Of a stretch of 33,439 nucleotides of DNA, positions 8,678 through 19,200 are shown piece by piece. The stretch comes from an uncultured Gammaproteobacteria bacterium (GTDB lineage Bacteria; Pseudomonadota; Gammaproteobacteria; Pseudomonadales; Porticoccaceae): the NCBI GenBank assembly GCA_913060555.1, contig CAJXRS010000023.1, positions 1 to 33,439 on the forward strand, in the 5' to 3' direction. Numbering within the stretch: position 1 is the first letter of the stretch; every line of letters starts with the position of its first letter. The notes beneath the pieces are model-generated. The model made no database searches, was not told the DNA's origin, and saw nothing but the letters and a program-made list of their open reading frames with translations. A program made the position numbers and the translations under genes.

Positions 8678-9916
8678 TCATCCGGCCGCGATATCCTTGT
8701 CGTCGAGATCCTCGTGCTCCCGGGCTTTTTTCGTCGGGCCGGGCGCCGCCTTGTCCGGTTTCGAGACGATGTCGCGATCGAGCGTGAAAAAGGATTCGCA
8801 GCCATCCGCCGTGATGTAGATGGTGTCCGAAAGCCCCACGGTCTTGTCGCCGTCCACACCCCAGAGCCAGGGGATAATGTGGAATGTCATACCTTCCTTG
8901 ATGGTGCGGGCGTCGCCCTGCATGAGGCTGAGTATGTAGCCTTCGTCCCATGACGGCGGAAAGGCAATCCCGATGGAATAGCCGGACCGCGTGATGAGAT
9001 AACCGCCATGGGTTCCGCCCTGCAGAATGTTGCGCACGATATTGTCTGCGTCGGACACCGTCATGCCTGGGCGGATCGCATCTTCAACGCTCGCGAGCGC
9101 CTCCTTCATGTGCAGCTGGGCGCTTTCCATGGACGAAGACAGCTTCCCCAGAACCACCGTGCGCATCATGGCCGTATGGTAGCGTCTGAAACATCCGCCC
9201 ACCTCCATGAACACATGTTCGCCAGGCTGGACCGTGCGGCCCTCCCAGGTGGCATGGCCGATCATCGAGCGCGGGCCCGAAGCCACATAGGGCATCACGG
9301 CCGGCGGCTCGCCACCGGCGCGGAACATGGCCTCGCTGATGGCGGCACCGATTTCATTCTCCGAAATGCCCGGTGCACAGGCTTCGATGCCGGCCTTCAT
9401 GCCCGCCTCGGTGGCAGCCGCGGCCTTGCGCATTATCTCGATCTCGACCGCGGACTTCTGAATGCGGCCCTCTTCGACAATGCCGAAACAGTCGATGAAC
9501 CAGCCCTTGGTCAACCCTGTCCGTATTCGATCCTGCTGGTAGGCCGGCAAGAAATAGCTGTTGCGCTCGTAGCCGATGGCGGCATGCGCCAGGCCACAAT
9601 CCCTGAGTGCCTCCACCAGCCTCTGGATCGCGTCCCCGTTGTCGGGATAGGGCCAGGCCTTTTCCACCCAAGTCCGGGCATGGACGTTGGACTCCTCCAT
9701 ATTCCGGGTGATCATGAAGCAGTCGCCGTCCAGCGGCACCACCAGCGCCTGAAAGAACGAGTAGCCGGTGGTCTGGTAATCGGTCAGATACATGAGGTTT
9801 TCCGGGTCGGAGATGATGACCGCGTCCAGCAGCCGCTCCTTCATCCGTGCCCGCAATCCGTCAATCCGCCGAACGTATTCCTCGAACGGGAAGGTCATAT
9901 CGTCGCGCTGTTTCAT
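8678..9916 (-). CDS. M24-fold (creatinase/prolidase-like) hydrolase, ectoine hydrolase DoeA/EutD-like
   Basis: A 412-residue pita-bread-fold protein. The N-terminal creatinase-like domain covers about 10-155 (D-P-E-N-L-M-Y-L-T-D-Y near 37-47); the M24 domain covers 160-375. The five metal ligands of true M24 peptidases are all replaced: Glu238 and Ala249 for the two Asp, the Y313-S314 region for His, and H-I-I-P (346-349) and S363-D364 for the two Glu. The motifs G-C-F-R-R-Y-H, R-S-G-Y-S-I-G and G-M-T-F-H resemble ectoine hydrolase, which opens ectoine to N-acetyl-2,4-diaminobutyrate. The start ATG overlaps the aminotransferase stop (ATGA); an ATG at 9898 is possible. The charged C-terminal 30 residues look like a non-conserved tail. 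Other metal-free M24 relatives remain possible. Confidence 0.75.
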   Translation of the reverse strand: MKQRDDMTFPFEEYVRRIDGLRARMKERLLDAVIISDPENLMYLTDYQTTGYSFFQALVVPLDGDCFMITRNMEESNVHARTWVEKAWPYPDNGDAIQRLVEALRDCGLAHAAIGYERNSYFLPAYQQDRIRTGLTKGWFIDCFGIVEEGRIQKSAVEIEIMRKAAAATEAGMKAGIEACAPGISENEIGAAISEAMFRAGGEPPAVMPYVASGPRSMIGHATWEGRTVQPGEHVFMEVGGCFRRYHTAMMRTVVLGKLSSSMESAQLHMKEALASVEDAIRPGMTVSDADNIVRNILQGGTHGGYLITRSGYSIGIAFPPSWDEGYILSLMQGDARTIKEGMTFHIIPWLWGVDGDKTVGLSDTIYITADGCESFFTLDRDIVSKPDKAAPGPTKKAREHEDLDDKDIAAG

Positions 9917-11148
9917 GCCGCCGTCACAACGCTGCGCAGGGCGTTTTCCAGAATACCGAGACCCTTTTCCAGGTCGTCGTCGGGAATGGTCAGCGGCGGC
10001 ATGAGCTTGAGCACCCGGCCCGCCGTGCCGCAACCGCCGATCAGCAGCCCGTTGTCAAAACACTGGCTTACCACCGTCTTCGCGAAAGCTCCGTCGTGGG
10101 TGTCAAGGGCCTGGATCATGCCTCGCCCGCGCACCTCGAAGTTCTGACCGGAATGAGCTCTTGCAATATCATTGAGCTTCTCCGCCATGAACGCGCCCTT
10201 GCGCCTCACCTCTGCCATCAGGGTCTCGTCCTCGAAATAGCGCAGCGCCTCCCGCCCGGCAACGAAGGACAGGCCCTGTCCACGAAAGGTGCCGGTATGC
10301 TCACCGGGTGACCAGTGCCGGTCATGCTCCGGCTTGGCCAGGTTCATCGCAAGCGGGGTGCCGAACCCGCCGATGCCCTTGGCAAGACAGACGATATCCG
10401 GATCAAGGTCCATGCCGTCGAAACTGAAGTAAGACCCGGTGCGCCCGCAGCCGACCTGGATATCGTCGATGATGAATAGTGCGCCGACCTGGCGGGCAAA
10501 GGCGCGCAACGCCTTCAGCCAGTCTTCCGAGAGTACGTTCACGCCGCCTTCGGCCTGGATCACCTCCACCAGGATGGCGGCGGGCTTCTCGTACCCTGAG
10601 GAGGAATCCGCCATTTCCGCCGCCAGCGTATCCAGCGGCTGCTCCAGGCTGAGGCGTTGGACATGTTCAAGCGGCACGCCGGCGGCGTTTCTGAAGTATT
10701 CGTTGGCGGTGCAGGCCAGCGAGCCCAGCGTCATGCCGTGAAAGCCGTGGCTGAAGGCGAGGACGGAGCGCCGTCCGGTGACCCGGCGCGCCAGCTTGAG
10801 CGCTGCTTCCACGGCATTGGTGCCGGTGGGGCCGGTGAACTGCATCTTGTGGGTCATGCCCCGGGGCTTGAGGATGAGTTCGGCAAAGGCCTGGATGAAC
10901 GCGCGCTTGACGTCCGTAAACATATCGAGGCTGTGGGCGACCCCATCCGCGTTGATAAAGTCAATGAGCGCCTGTTTCATGCGCGGGTTGTTGTGCCCGA
11001 AATTGAGCACGCCGGCGCCGGCGAAAAAATCGATGTAGGACCGGCCCGCCTCATCGATCTGACGGGCGTTGGACGCCTTCTTGAAGACGGTCGGGAAGGT
11101 CCGGCAGTAACCGCGAACCTCCGATTCCCACTGTTCGAACACGTCCAT
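9913..11148 (-). CDS. Class III aminotransferase, diaminobutyrate--2-oxoglutarate transaminase (EctB-like)
   Basis: A 411-residue PLP enzyme matching EctB along its whole length: F-F-A-G-A-G-x-L-N-x-G-H-N-N-P (41-55), I-L-K-P-R-G (92-97), G-P-T-G-T-N-A-V-E-A-A (106-116), D-D-I-Q-x-G-C-G-R-T-G (228-238) and the PLP-binding Lys257 in L-A-K-G-I-G-G. EctB interconverts aspartate semialdehyde and 2,4-diaminobutyrate. No ectA or ectC is nearby, and the neighbours are a deacetylase, a hydrolase and an aldehyde dehydrogenase, so here it probably runs in the catabolic direction. AAGGAGA precedes the ATG by a normal distance. The 71-bp gap upstream contains the inverted repeat AGCAT-TATTG-ATGCT. Its stop overlaps the M24 start. 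Confidence 0.9.
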   Translation of the reverse strand: MDVFEQWESEVRGYCRTFPTVFKKASNARQIDEAGRSYIDFFAGAGVLNFGHNNPRMKQALIDFINADGVAHSLDMFTDVKRAFIQAFAELILKPRGMTHKMQFTGPTGTNAVEAALKLARRVTGRRSVLAFSHGFHGMTLGSLACTANEYFRNAAGVPLEHVQRLSLEQPLDTLAAEMADSSSGYEKPAAILVEVIQAEGGVNVLSEDWLKALRAFARQVGALFIIDDIQVGCGRTGSYFSFDGMDLDPDIVCLAKGIGGFGTPLAMNLAKPEHDRHWSPGEHTGTFRGQGLSFVAGREALRYFEDETLMAEVRRKGAFMAEKLNDIARAHSGQNFEVRGRGMIQALDTHDGAFAKTVVSQCFDNGLLIGGCGTAGRVLKLMPPLTIPDDDLEKGLGILENALRSVVTAA

Positions 11149-11219
11149 CGGACTCTCCTTACTAATAGATCTGCATCCCGAGCATCAATAATGCTGGGCA
11201 CGAATTTCCAAAGTTCGCC

Positions 11220-12434
11220 TTAACGCGCCTGGGGAAGGGGAGCATGCACCAGGCGGGCAAAGAGATTTGTGACGACAGGGATCAGACGGTCGTTGAAATC
11301 GTAGCGCGGACTGTGGCAGGGCTCGTCCTCTCCCCGTCCCTCGCCGGCGCCGACAAGCGCGAAGGCGCCCGGCACCTCGGCCAGGTAATAGCTGAAGTCC
11401 TCCGACGCCATGATCGGCAGGGGAAGATCCCCGGGCATCCAGGACTCGCCAAGCTCTGCGGCAAGCGCGTCGCGCATGCGTGCCGCCTGTGCGCCATGAT
11501 TGACCGTTGCACTGTAGCGAGGAAACACCTCCACCGCCGCTTCGACTCCGTAACCGGCGGCCGTGCTGATGGCAATCTCGCGAATCAGCTGGTGGACGCT
11601 CTCGTAATCCTCGTTGCGGGCAATCCGGAAACTGCCGCCCATCCGGGCCTGTTCGGGAATGACCGTCTCGGCACTTTCGGCGATTAGGCTGGTCACGCTC
11701 ACCACCACCGGGCTCTGCGGGCGTATCCGGCGGCTGACAATCTGTTGAAGTGCCATGGTCACGGCAGAAGCCGCCAGAACGGGATCGCGGCAGGCTTCGG
11801 GTTGGCTGGCGTGGCCGCCCGCCCCTGTGAGGGTGATGCGGAAGGTACCGTTGCCCGCCATTACCGTGTCGTCCGGACAGGCCGCCTGACCGAAGGGAAT
11901 TGCCGGCCAGTTGTGCCAACCATAGATCTCGTCCACGCCGACGAGCGCCCCATCCTCGATCATGCGGCGCGCGCCGTGCCCGCCTTCCTCGGCGGGCTGG
12001 AATAGCAGGGTCACGGGGCCGGGGAGCTGTTCTTCATGGCTCTTCAGCCAGGCTGCGGCGGCCATCAGCGTGGCGGTATGGCCGTCATGGCCGCAGGCGT
12101 GCATGCACCCCGCGCGCCTGGAGGTCCAGGCCACCCCGCTGCTTTCCGTGATCGGCAGGGCGTCGATGTCCCCGCGCAAGGCTATATGACGGCCGGCGGC
12201 CTCGGGGGCGAGGGTGGCCAGGGTGCCGGTCTCGGCGCACACGGACCAGGGAATGCCGAGACGATCGAGCACGGACCGGACCGTCGCTGCGGTATCGTGC
12301 TCCTGCCAGGTCAGCTCCGGCTGACGATGTAGGTACCGGCGCAAACGCGTGGCCGCATTGATCCGGCCCGTCCAGCTCTGGTCAGACCAGTTGTGCTCCG
12401 GTTCGGCGACGGCCGTGGTGTGGCCTCTGTCCAT
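11220..12434 (-). CDS. M20 family amidohydrolase, probable N-acetyl-diaminobutyrate deacetylase (DoeB2-like)
   Basis: A 404-residue metallo-amidohydrolase of the hippuricase/aminoacylase group. Metal and catalytic residues are intact: C-x-H-A-C-G-H-D-G-H with Cys114, His116 and His119, Glu149-Glu150 in Q-P-A-E-E-G, His174 in Y-G-W-H-N, and S-E-D-F near residue 345. It is the first gene of the minus-strand operon. With the M24-like hydrolase, the aminotransferase and the aldehyde dehydrogenase, its most likely job is removing acetate from N-acetyl-2,4-diaminobutyrate. The classical DoeB belongs to a different (aspartoacylase-like) family, so this would be the alternative M20 version. General N-acyl-amino-acid hydrolysis cannot be excluded. 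Confidence 0.85.
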   Translation of the reverse strand: MDRGHTTAVAEPEHNWSDQSWTGRINAATRLRRYLHRQPELTWQEHDTAATVRSVLDRLGIPWSVCAETGTLATLAPEAAGRHIALRGDIDALPITESSGVAWTSRRAGCMHACGHDGHTATLMAAAAWLKSHEEQLPGPVTLLFQPAEEGGHGARRMIEDGALVGVDEIYGWHNWPAIPFGQAACPDDTVMAGNGTFRITLTGAGGHASQPEACRDPVLAASAVTMALQQIVSRRIRPQSPVVVSVTSLIAESAETVIPEQARMGGSFRIARNEDYESVHQLIREIAISTAAGYGVEAAVEVFPRYSATVNHGAQAARMRDALAAELGESWMPGDLPLPIMASEDFSYYLAEVPGAFALVGAGEGRGEDEPCHSPRYDFNDRLIPVVTNLFARLVHAPLPQAR

Positions 12435-12595
12435 GCTGGGACCCTAACACCCTATTACGACGTCACACAAGGAATTAACGGCCGGCGGTAAAGGGGTAGA
12501 ACACCACTGGTGTTGCCGTACGAAGTGGGCACCATGGATCCATGGCCGGCGCGGCGGTTTTTCCCAAGCCGCTTAACCTATACAATTGGGTTTCG

Positions 12596-12679
12596 ACTCT
12601 CGGGGCGCCCTCAGGGGCTGAGATGCCATTCGGCAAACCCGTGGAACCTGATCCGACTAGCATCGGCGTAGGGAAGAGT
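12596..12679 (+). ncRNA. TPP riboswitch (THI element) upstream of thiC
   Basis: The leader has the conserved thi-box parts in order: GGGGCGCCC, the pyrimidine-sensing CTGAGATG, ACCCGTGGAACCTGATC and the closing CATCGGCGTAGGGAAG. A P1 stem can form between ACTCT (12596-12600) and AGAGT (12675-12679). It lies 56 bp upstream of the thiC start, with AGGAGG at 12722-12727 in the expression platform. There is no terminator hairpin with a U-run between aptamer and gene, so control by sequestering the ribosome-binding site is more likely than attenuation. A -10-like TATACA lies at 12579-12584, with no convincing -35. Confidence 0.95.
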
Positions 12680-12723
12680 GCAGTGCCCGCCTTCCGTATT
12701 CCCTGCTGGTCTCCCTTGCATAG

Positions 12724-14547
<1,824 letters not shown>

Positions 14548-14548
14548 G

Positions 14549-15619
14549 ATGCACGCGGCCATCGCCGGTGCCGGCATCATGGGCCGGCTGCTCGCCTGGC
14601 GGCTGGTGCGCGCCGGCTGGCGGGTGAGCCTGTTCGATCGCGATCCGCCGGAGGGCGGTGGGGCGGCGGCCTATACCGCCGCCGGCATGCTGGCCCCCTG
14701 GGCCGAGGTGGAGAGCGCCGAGCCGCTGATCCACCGCGTCGGCCTGTGCGGGCTGGCGCTATGGCCCGAACTGCTCGCCGAGCTGGATACGGATGGCGAT
14801 TTTCACGCGCGCGGCAGCCTGGTGGTGGCACATGCCGGGGATCGGGCCGACTACCGTCGCTTTGCCGATGTGCTCGCCGCGCGCCTGTCCGGCGGCGAGC
14901 ACTGCCGCCGCCTGCAGGGCGCTGCGCTTGCAGCCCTGGAGCCGGAGCTCGGCGACCGTTTTTCCGAGGCCCTGTATCTGCCTGGAGAAGCCTGGCTGGA
15001 TCCGCTGGTGGTGATGGCCGCGCTGGCCCGCGCATTGCGCGGGGCCGGCGTTTCCTGGCAGCGCGCCGAGGTCACCGGGGTCGGTGCCGGTTACGTGGCG
15101 GCCGCAGGCGTGCGCCACGATTGCGACTGGGCTTTTGACTGCCGCGGGCTCGGCGCGCGCGGTGAAATGCCGGGTCTGCGCGGCGTGCGCGGCGAGGTGA
15201 TTCGCCTGCACGCGCCGGAAGTGACGCTGCGCCATGTGGTGCGGCTCGTGCATCCCCGCTATCGGCTCTATGTGGTGCCGCGTCGCGGTGGCGAGTTCGT
15301 GATCGGCGCCACGCAGATCGAGAGCGATGACCAGGGGCCGATCACGGTGCGCTCGGCGCTCGAACTGCTCTCTGCGGCCTACAGCCTGCACCCGGGCTTT
15401 GCCGAGGCGCGGGTGCAGGCGACCGACGCCAACTGCCGGCCGGCATTCGACGACAATCTGCCGCGGCTGTTGGTGACGCCGGGGCTGATGCGCATCAACG
15501 GCCTGTTCCGCCACGGTTTCCTGCTCGCCCCGGCGCTGGCCGAGGCGGCCCTGGCCCGGCTCGAAGGCGGTGCTCCAGCATCCTGCGCGGAATTGTTTAT
15601 CGAGGAGGTGCCGGCATGA
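14549..15619 (+). CDS. thiO: Glycine oxidase ThiO (FAD-dependent)
   Basis: A DAO-family flavoenzyme oxidising glycine to the iminoacetate needed for the thiazole ring. The dinucleotide-binding motif G-A-G-I-M-G is at the N-terminus (7-12). The middle part has the R-G-x-x-x-V/L-x-G-E-V-I-R block and G-A-T-Q-I-E-S-D (near 252). The C-terminus carries the N-G-L-F-R-H-G-F-L-L-A-P segment typical of ThiO. Length is 356 residues. The ATG lies one base after the thiC stop, and the 3' end overlaps the thiS start by 4 bp. Use of ThiO rather than ThiH indicates an oxygen-dependent route. Confidence 0.93.
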   Translation: MHAAIAGAGIMGRLLAWRLVRAGWRVSLFDRDPPEGGGAAAYTAAGMLAPWAEVESAEPLIHRVGLCGLALWPELLAELDTDGDFHARGSLVVAHAGDRADYRRFADVLAARLSGGEHCRRLQGAALAALEPELGDRFSEALYLPGEAWLDPLVVMAALARALRGAGVSWQRAEVTGVGAGYVAAAGVRHDCDWAFDCRGLGARGEMPGLRGVRGEVIRLHAPEVTLRHVVRLVHPRYRLYVVPRRGGEFVIGATQIESDDQGPITVRSALELLSAAYSLHPGFAEARVQATDANCRPAFDDNLPRLLVTPGLMRINGLFRHGFLLAPALAEAALARLEGGAPASCAELFIEEVPA

Positions 15620-15828
15620 ATGAAGCTCAGATACAGGTGATCTGCAACGGTGCGCCGCGTACCCTGCCCGGCGCGCGCACCCTGGCCGAACTGTTGCCCG
15701 CCTTGACCGATGCCTGCGATTTTGCCGTGGCGGTCAATGAAGAATTCGTGCCGAAGAGCGCCTATGGCGCGCTGCGCCTGGCCGACGGTGACCGCATCGA
15801 ACTGGTCGTGCCCATGGAGGGCGGTTGA
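15616..15828 (+). CDS. thiS: Sulfur carrier protein ThiS
   Basis: A 70-residue ubiquitin-fold sulfur carrier ending in M-E-G-G. The terminal di-glycine is adenylylated by ThiF and converted to a thiocarboxylate that supplies sulfur to ThiG. It has the usual short length, an A-V-N-E-E-F-V-P segment and the L-x-D-G-D-x-I-E-L-V-x-P pattern before the tail. It overlaps thiO by 4 bp, and its stop lies 2 bp before the thiG ATG. Confidence 0.96.
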   Translation: MNEAQIQVICNGAPRTLPGARTLAELLPALTDACDFAVAVNEEFVPKSAYGALRLADGDRIELVVPMEGG

Positions 15829-15830
15829 GC

Positions 15831-16613
15831 ATGTGGCGGGTGGCGGATGTGGAGCTCGACAGCCGGCTGCTGATCGGCTCCTCGCTCTATCCCTCGCCGC
15901 GGGTGATGCAGGAGGCGATTCGCGCCGCCGGGGCCGCAGTGGTCACCGTGTCCGTGCGGCGCCAGCAGGCCGGCGCGCGCGGCGGCGAGGATTTCTGGGC
16001 GGCACTGCGGGCGCTCGATGTGCGTCTCCTGCCCAATACGGCCGGCTGCCATTCGGCGCGTGAGGCCATCACCACGGCGGAGATGGCGCGCGAGCTGTTC
16101 GGCACCCACTGGATCAAGCTCGAGGTCATCGGCGACGACTACAACCTGCAGCCCGATCCCTTCGGGCTGGTGGAGGCGGCGCGCGAACTGGTCGCCCAGG
16201 GTTTCGAAGTCTTTCCCTATTGCACCGAGGATCTGGTGGTGGGCGAGAAGCTGGTCGCCGCCGGCTGTCGCGTGCTGATGCCCTGGGGCGCGCCCATAGG
16301 TACCGCGCGCGGGCTGCTCAATCCCTACGGGCTGCGCACATTGCGCGAGCGCCTGCCCGGGATCCCGCTGATCGTGGACGCAGGGCTGGGCGTACCTTCG
16401 CACGCGGCCCAGGCGCTGGAGTTGGGCTGCGACGCGGTGTTGCTCAATACCGCCATCGCCCAGGCCACGGATCCGGTCGCCATGGCTGCGGCCTTCCGCC
16501 ACGCGGTGTTGGCCGGACGTCTCGCCTTCGAGGCGGGGCGCATGCCGGAGCGGGATCTCGCTCAGCCCAGTACGCCTGTGGTGGGTACGCCCTTTTGGCA
16601 GCAGCAGCAGTGA
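15831..16613 (+). CDS. thiG: Thiazole synthase ThiG
   Basis: A 260-residue TIM barrel that condenses deoxyxylulose phosphate, iminoacetate and ThiS thiocarboxylate into the thiazole phosphate. The Schiff-base lysine is Lys96 in W-I-K-L-E-V-I-G-D. Other family blocks are R-L-L-I-G-S-S-x-[20 protein letters not shown] and the phosphate-binding D-A-G-L-G-V-P-S. I chose the ATG at 15831, two bases past the thiS stop. The C-terminal Q-rich tail overlaps the GTG start of the thiDE fusion. Confidence 0.96.
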   Translation: MWRVADVELDSRLLIGSSLYPSPRVMQEAIRAAGAAVVTVSVRRQQAGARGGEDFWAALRALDVRLLPNTAGCHSAREAITTAEMARELFGTHWIKLEVIGDDYNLQPDPFGLVEAARELVAQGFEVFPYCTEDLVVGEKLVAAGCRVLMPWGAPIGTARGLLNPYGLRTLRERLPGIPLIVDAGLGVPSHAAQALELGCDAVLLNTAIAQATDPVAMAAAFRHAVLAGRLAFEAGRMPERDLAQPSTPVVGTPFWQQQQ

Positions 16614-18070
16614 GTGCCGCCCGCCCCAGGGTGCTGGTGGTGGCCGGCAGCGAGGCGACCGGCGTCGCCGGCATCGCCGTGGATCTGCGGGTCATCGCCG
16701 CGCTGGGGGCGCATGGGGCGCCGGTGATCACCGCCAACACCGCGCAGCAGGCCGACGGCGGTGCGCGCAATGCGGTGGCGCCCGAGGTGCTCGACAGCCA
16801 GTTGGCCGCCGCCGCGCAGCTCGCGCCGGCCGTGGTCAAGACCGGATTGCTTGCCGATGCCGTCCAGATCGGGCGGGTGGCGAATTTCTGTGCCCAGACC
16901 GGTGCCTTGCTGGTCTGCGATCCGGTACTGAAGAGCACTTCGGGCATGGTCCTGACCGCCGACGATGCGCCGGCCGCCCTGCGCGAAACCCTGTTGCCCC
17001 GGGTGGCGCTGCTCACGCCCAACCTGGCCGAGGCCGAGGCGCTCACCGGCATCGCGATCCGCACTTCGGCCGACGTCGAGCGCGCGGCGCAGGCGCTGCG
17101 TGAGCTGGGCGCGGCGGCAGTGCTGATCAAGGGCGGACACGGCGCTGGCGATTTCAGCAGCGATTATTTGGCCAGTGCCGGGCAATCGTTCTGGCTGCAC
17201 AGCCCCAGGTTGCCGGCGGCCAACCGCCGAGGCACCGGCTGTGCCTTCGCGTCCGCGGCGGCCTGTGCCCTGGCGCTGGGTTACGGGATAGCTGATGCCG
17301 TGGTGATAGCCAAGGCAGCGATCAACCAGGGGCTGCGCCAGGGCTATGCCTGTGGCGGGCGCCAGGGGCCGGTGCACATAGACCGCTTTCCAGATGCCGC
17401 CGAGGATCTACCGGCGCTGACGCCGGCGGCGGATTATCGCGCGCCGCTCCCGTTTCCCGACTGTAATGCGCCGCGCCTGGGGCTCTATCCCATTGTCGAG
17501 CGCGCCGCTTGGCTGGAGCGGCTGTTGCCGCAGGGCGTATCGACCATCCAGCTGCGGGTGAAGGATCTGCAGGGCGCCGAGTTGCGGGCGGAAATCCGCG
17601 CCGCCATCGCCCTGGCGCGCGTGCATCGCGCGCGGCTGTTCGTCAACGATCACTGGCGGATGGCCATGGAGGAGGGCGCCTACGGCGTCCACCTGGGTCA
17701 GGAGGATTTGCGCGACGCCGATGTCGAGGCGCTGCGCGGGGCCGGGCTGCGGCTGGGCATCAGCACCCACTGTCATTGGGAGGCGGCCCGCGCCCACGCC
17801 TTGCGGCCATCCTATGTGGCCTGCGGACCGATTTACGAGACCACCGCCAAGGCGATGCCCTGGGTGCCCCATGGCCTCGATGGCCTGCGTTACTGGCGGC
17901 GGCTGCTGTCCGGTTATCCGCTGGTGGCGATCGGCGGCATTGATGCCGCTCGCGCCCCTGGGGTGGCGGACACCGGCGTCGACGGCGTGGCGATGATTTC
18001 CGGAATTACCCAGGCGGCCAATCCGGAGGCGACCGCCGGGGCCCTGGCGGAGTGGCTCCATGCCCGCTGA
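16610..18070 (+). CDS. thiDE: Bifunctional hydroxymethylpyrimidine kinase / thiamine phosphate synthase (ThiD-ThiE fusion)
   Basis: A 486-residue fusion. Residues 1-260 are a ribokinase-fold ThiD, with V-V-A-G-S-E near the start, D-P-V-L near 105, T-P-N-L-A-E-A, I-K-G-G-H-G and the anion-hole R-G-T-G-C. Residues about 285-486 are Thi[32 protein letters not shown]-x-T and A-I-G-G-I. ThiD phosphorylates hydroxymethylpyrimidine (phosphate); ThiE couples it to thiazole phosphate. The ThiD substrate loop is divergent, with [11 protein letters not shown] where most have D-P-S-G-G-A-G-I-Q-A-D. The GTG start at 16610 overlaps the thiG stop, and the 3' end overlaps thiF by 11 bp. Confidence 0.93.
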   Translation: MSAARPRVLVVAGSEATGVAGIAVDLRVIAALGAHGAPVITANTAQQADGGARNAVAPEVLDSQLAAAAQLAPAVVKTGLLADAVQIGRVANFCAQTGALLVCDPVLKSTSGMVLTADDAPAALRETLLPRVALLTPNLAEAEALTGIAIRTSADVERAAQALRELGAAAVLIKGGHGAGDFSSDYLASAGQSFWLHSPRLPAANRRGTGCAFASAAACALALGYGIADAVVIAKAAINQGLRQGYACGGRQGPVHIDRFPDAAEDLPALTPAADYRAPLPFPDCNAPRLGLYPIVERAAWLERLLPQGVSTIQLRVKDLQGAELRAEIRAAIALARVHRARLFVNDHWRMAMEEGAYGVHLGQEDLRDADVEALRGAGLRLGISTHCHWEAARAHALRPSYVACGPIYETTAKAMPWVPHGLDGLRYWRRLLSGYPLVAIGGIDAARAPGVADTGVDGVAMISGITQAANPEATAGALAEWLHAR

Positions 18071-19157
18071 CACGTCTTTCAGTGCCCGCGAATGGCTGCG
18101 CTATGCGCGCCAGGTGCAGTTGCCGGAGATCGGCCCCGAGGGGCAGCGGCGGTTGCGCCGTGCCCGGGTGCTGGTGGTCGGCGCCGGTGGCCTGGGCGCG
18201 CCGGCGGCGCTCTACCTGGCCGGTGCCGGGGTCGGCCGGCTGACCCTGGTGGATGGCGATACGGCGGCGCTGTCCAACCTGCATCGCCAGGTGCTCTTTA
18301 CCGAGAGCGATGTCGGCGCCGACAAGGCCCGGGCCGCCGCCGGTCAACTTCGCGCGCGCAATGGCGATATCCAGGTGACCGGCGTCGCTGCGCCCCTGAC
18401 CGCCGGCAATGTCGACGAACTGGTCGCCGAGGCCGACCTGGTGCTCGATTGCACGGATCAGATGGCCGTGCGTTATCTGCTCAATGCCGCCTGCCGGCGC
18501 CACGCGAAACCCTGGCTGTTCGCCGCCGTGGACCGCTTCGCCGGTCAACTGGCCCTGTTTGATCCCGATGGTGCCTGTTTCCAGTGTCTCTATCCGGACC
18601 ACCCGGCTGGTCTGCTCGACTGTGCCGCCGCCGGGGTGCTGGGCGTGGTGCCGGGGATGCTGGGTCTCCTGCAGGCTGGCGAGGCGCTGAAACTGCTGCT
18701 CGGCCTGCCCACCCCGAGCCGCGGCCACCTGTTGCTGTGGGATGCGCTCGGCCTGGAGCTGCGCCGCCTGCGCCTGCGCCGCGATCCAGACTGCCCCTGT
18801 TGCAGCACTGCGGGTCGCGCCGAACTGCCCAAGGCGCCGGGCTGTGCTGTCCCCGGCGCCGATTGGGAACTGCCCCCACCAAGCTTCGCCGCGGCCCTGG
18901 AGCGCGGCGATGGCGCGCTGGTCGATGTGCGCAGCGCGGCGGAATTCGCAGGGTTCAACCTGGGTGGCGTCAACATCCCGCTCGATGAAGTGATTGCCGG
19001 GGATCCGCGCCTGGGCGATCGCCCGCTGCTGCTGGTGTGTCAGAGCGGCGCGCGCTCGCGGCGCGCCGCCGAGCGACTGCGCGCCGCGGGTTGCGAAGCG
19101 GTGTTCAGCCTGCGCGGCGGCATCCTCGCCTGGTTGGAGGAGCACGACGCCCATTGA
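18060..19157 (+). CDS. thiF: ThiF/MoeB/HesA adenylyltransferase with C-terminal rhodanese domain
   Basis: A 365-residue E1-like enzyme that adenylylates the ThiS C-terminus, fused to a rhodanese that can supply sulfur. Residues about 10-255 hold the nucleotide motif G-A-G-G-L-G (41-46), N-L-H-R-Q in the arginine/glutamine finger region, and zinc cysteine pairs C-F-Q-C near 183 and C-P-C-C near 245. Residues about 270-365 are the rhodanese, with D-V-R-S-A-x-E-F and active-site Cys327 in C-Q-S-G-A-R-S. Position at the end of the thi operon favours ThiF over MoeB, though MoeZ-like dual use with MoaD is possible. The start overlaps the end of thiDE. Confidence 0.9.
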   Translation: MPADTSFSAREWLRYARQVQLPEIGPEGQRRLRRARVLVVGAGGLGAPAALYLAGAGVGRLTLVDGDTAALSNLHRQVLFTESDVGADKARAAAGQLRARNGDIQVTGVAAPLTAGNVDELVAEADLVLDCTDQMAVRYLLNAACRRHAKPWLFAAVDRFAGQLALFDPDGACFQCLYPDHPAGLLDCAAAGVLGVVPGMLGLLQAGEALKLLLGLPTPSRGHLLLWDALGLELRRLRLRRDPDCPCCSTAGRAELPKAPGCAVPGADWELPPPSFAAALERGDGALVDVRSAAEFAGFNLGGVNIPLDEVIAGDPRLGDRPLLLVCQSGARSRRAAERLRAAGCEAVFSLRGGILAWLEEHDAH

Positions 19158-19200
19158 CGGCTATCATGACGGCAACGATAACCAAGCCCCGGAGATGCCC

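Noticed and set aside
8678-9916. DMSP lyase DddP (also M24-fold)
   Set aside because: DddP keeps metal ligands, which are missing here, and the neighbours fit diaminobutyrate metabolism instead.
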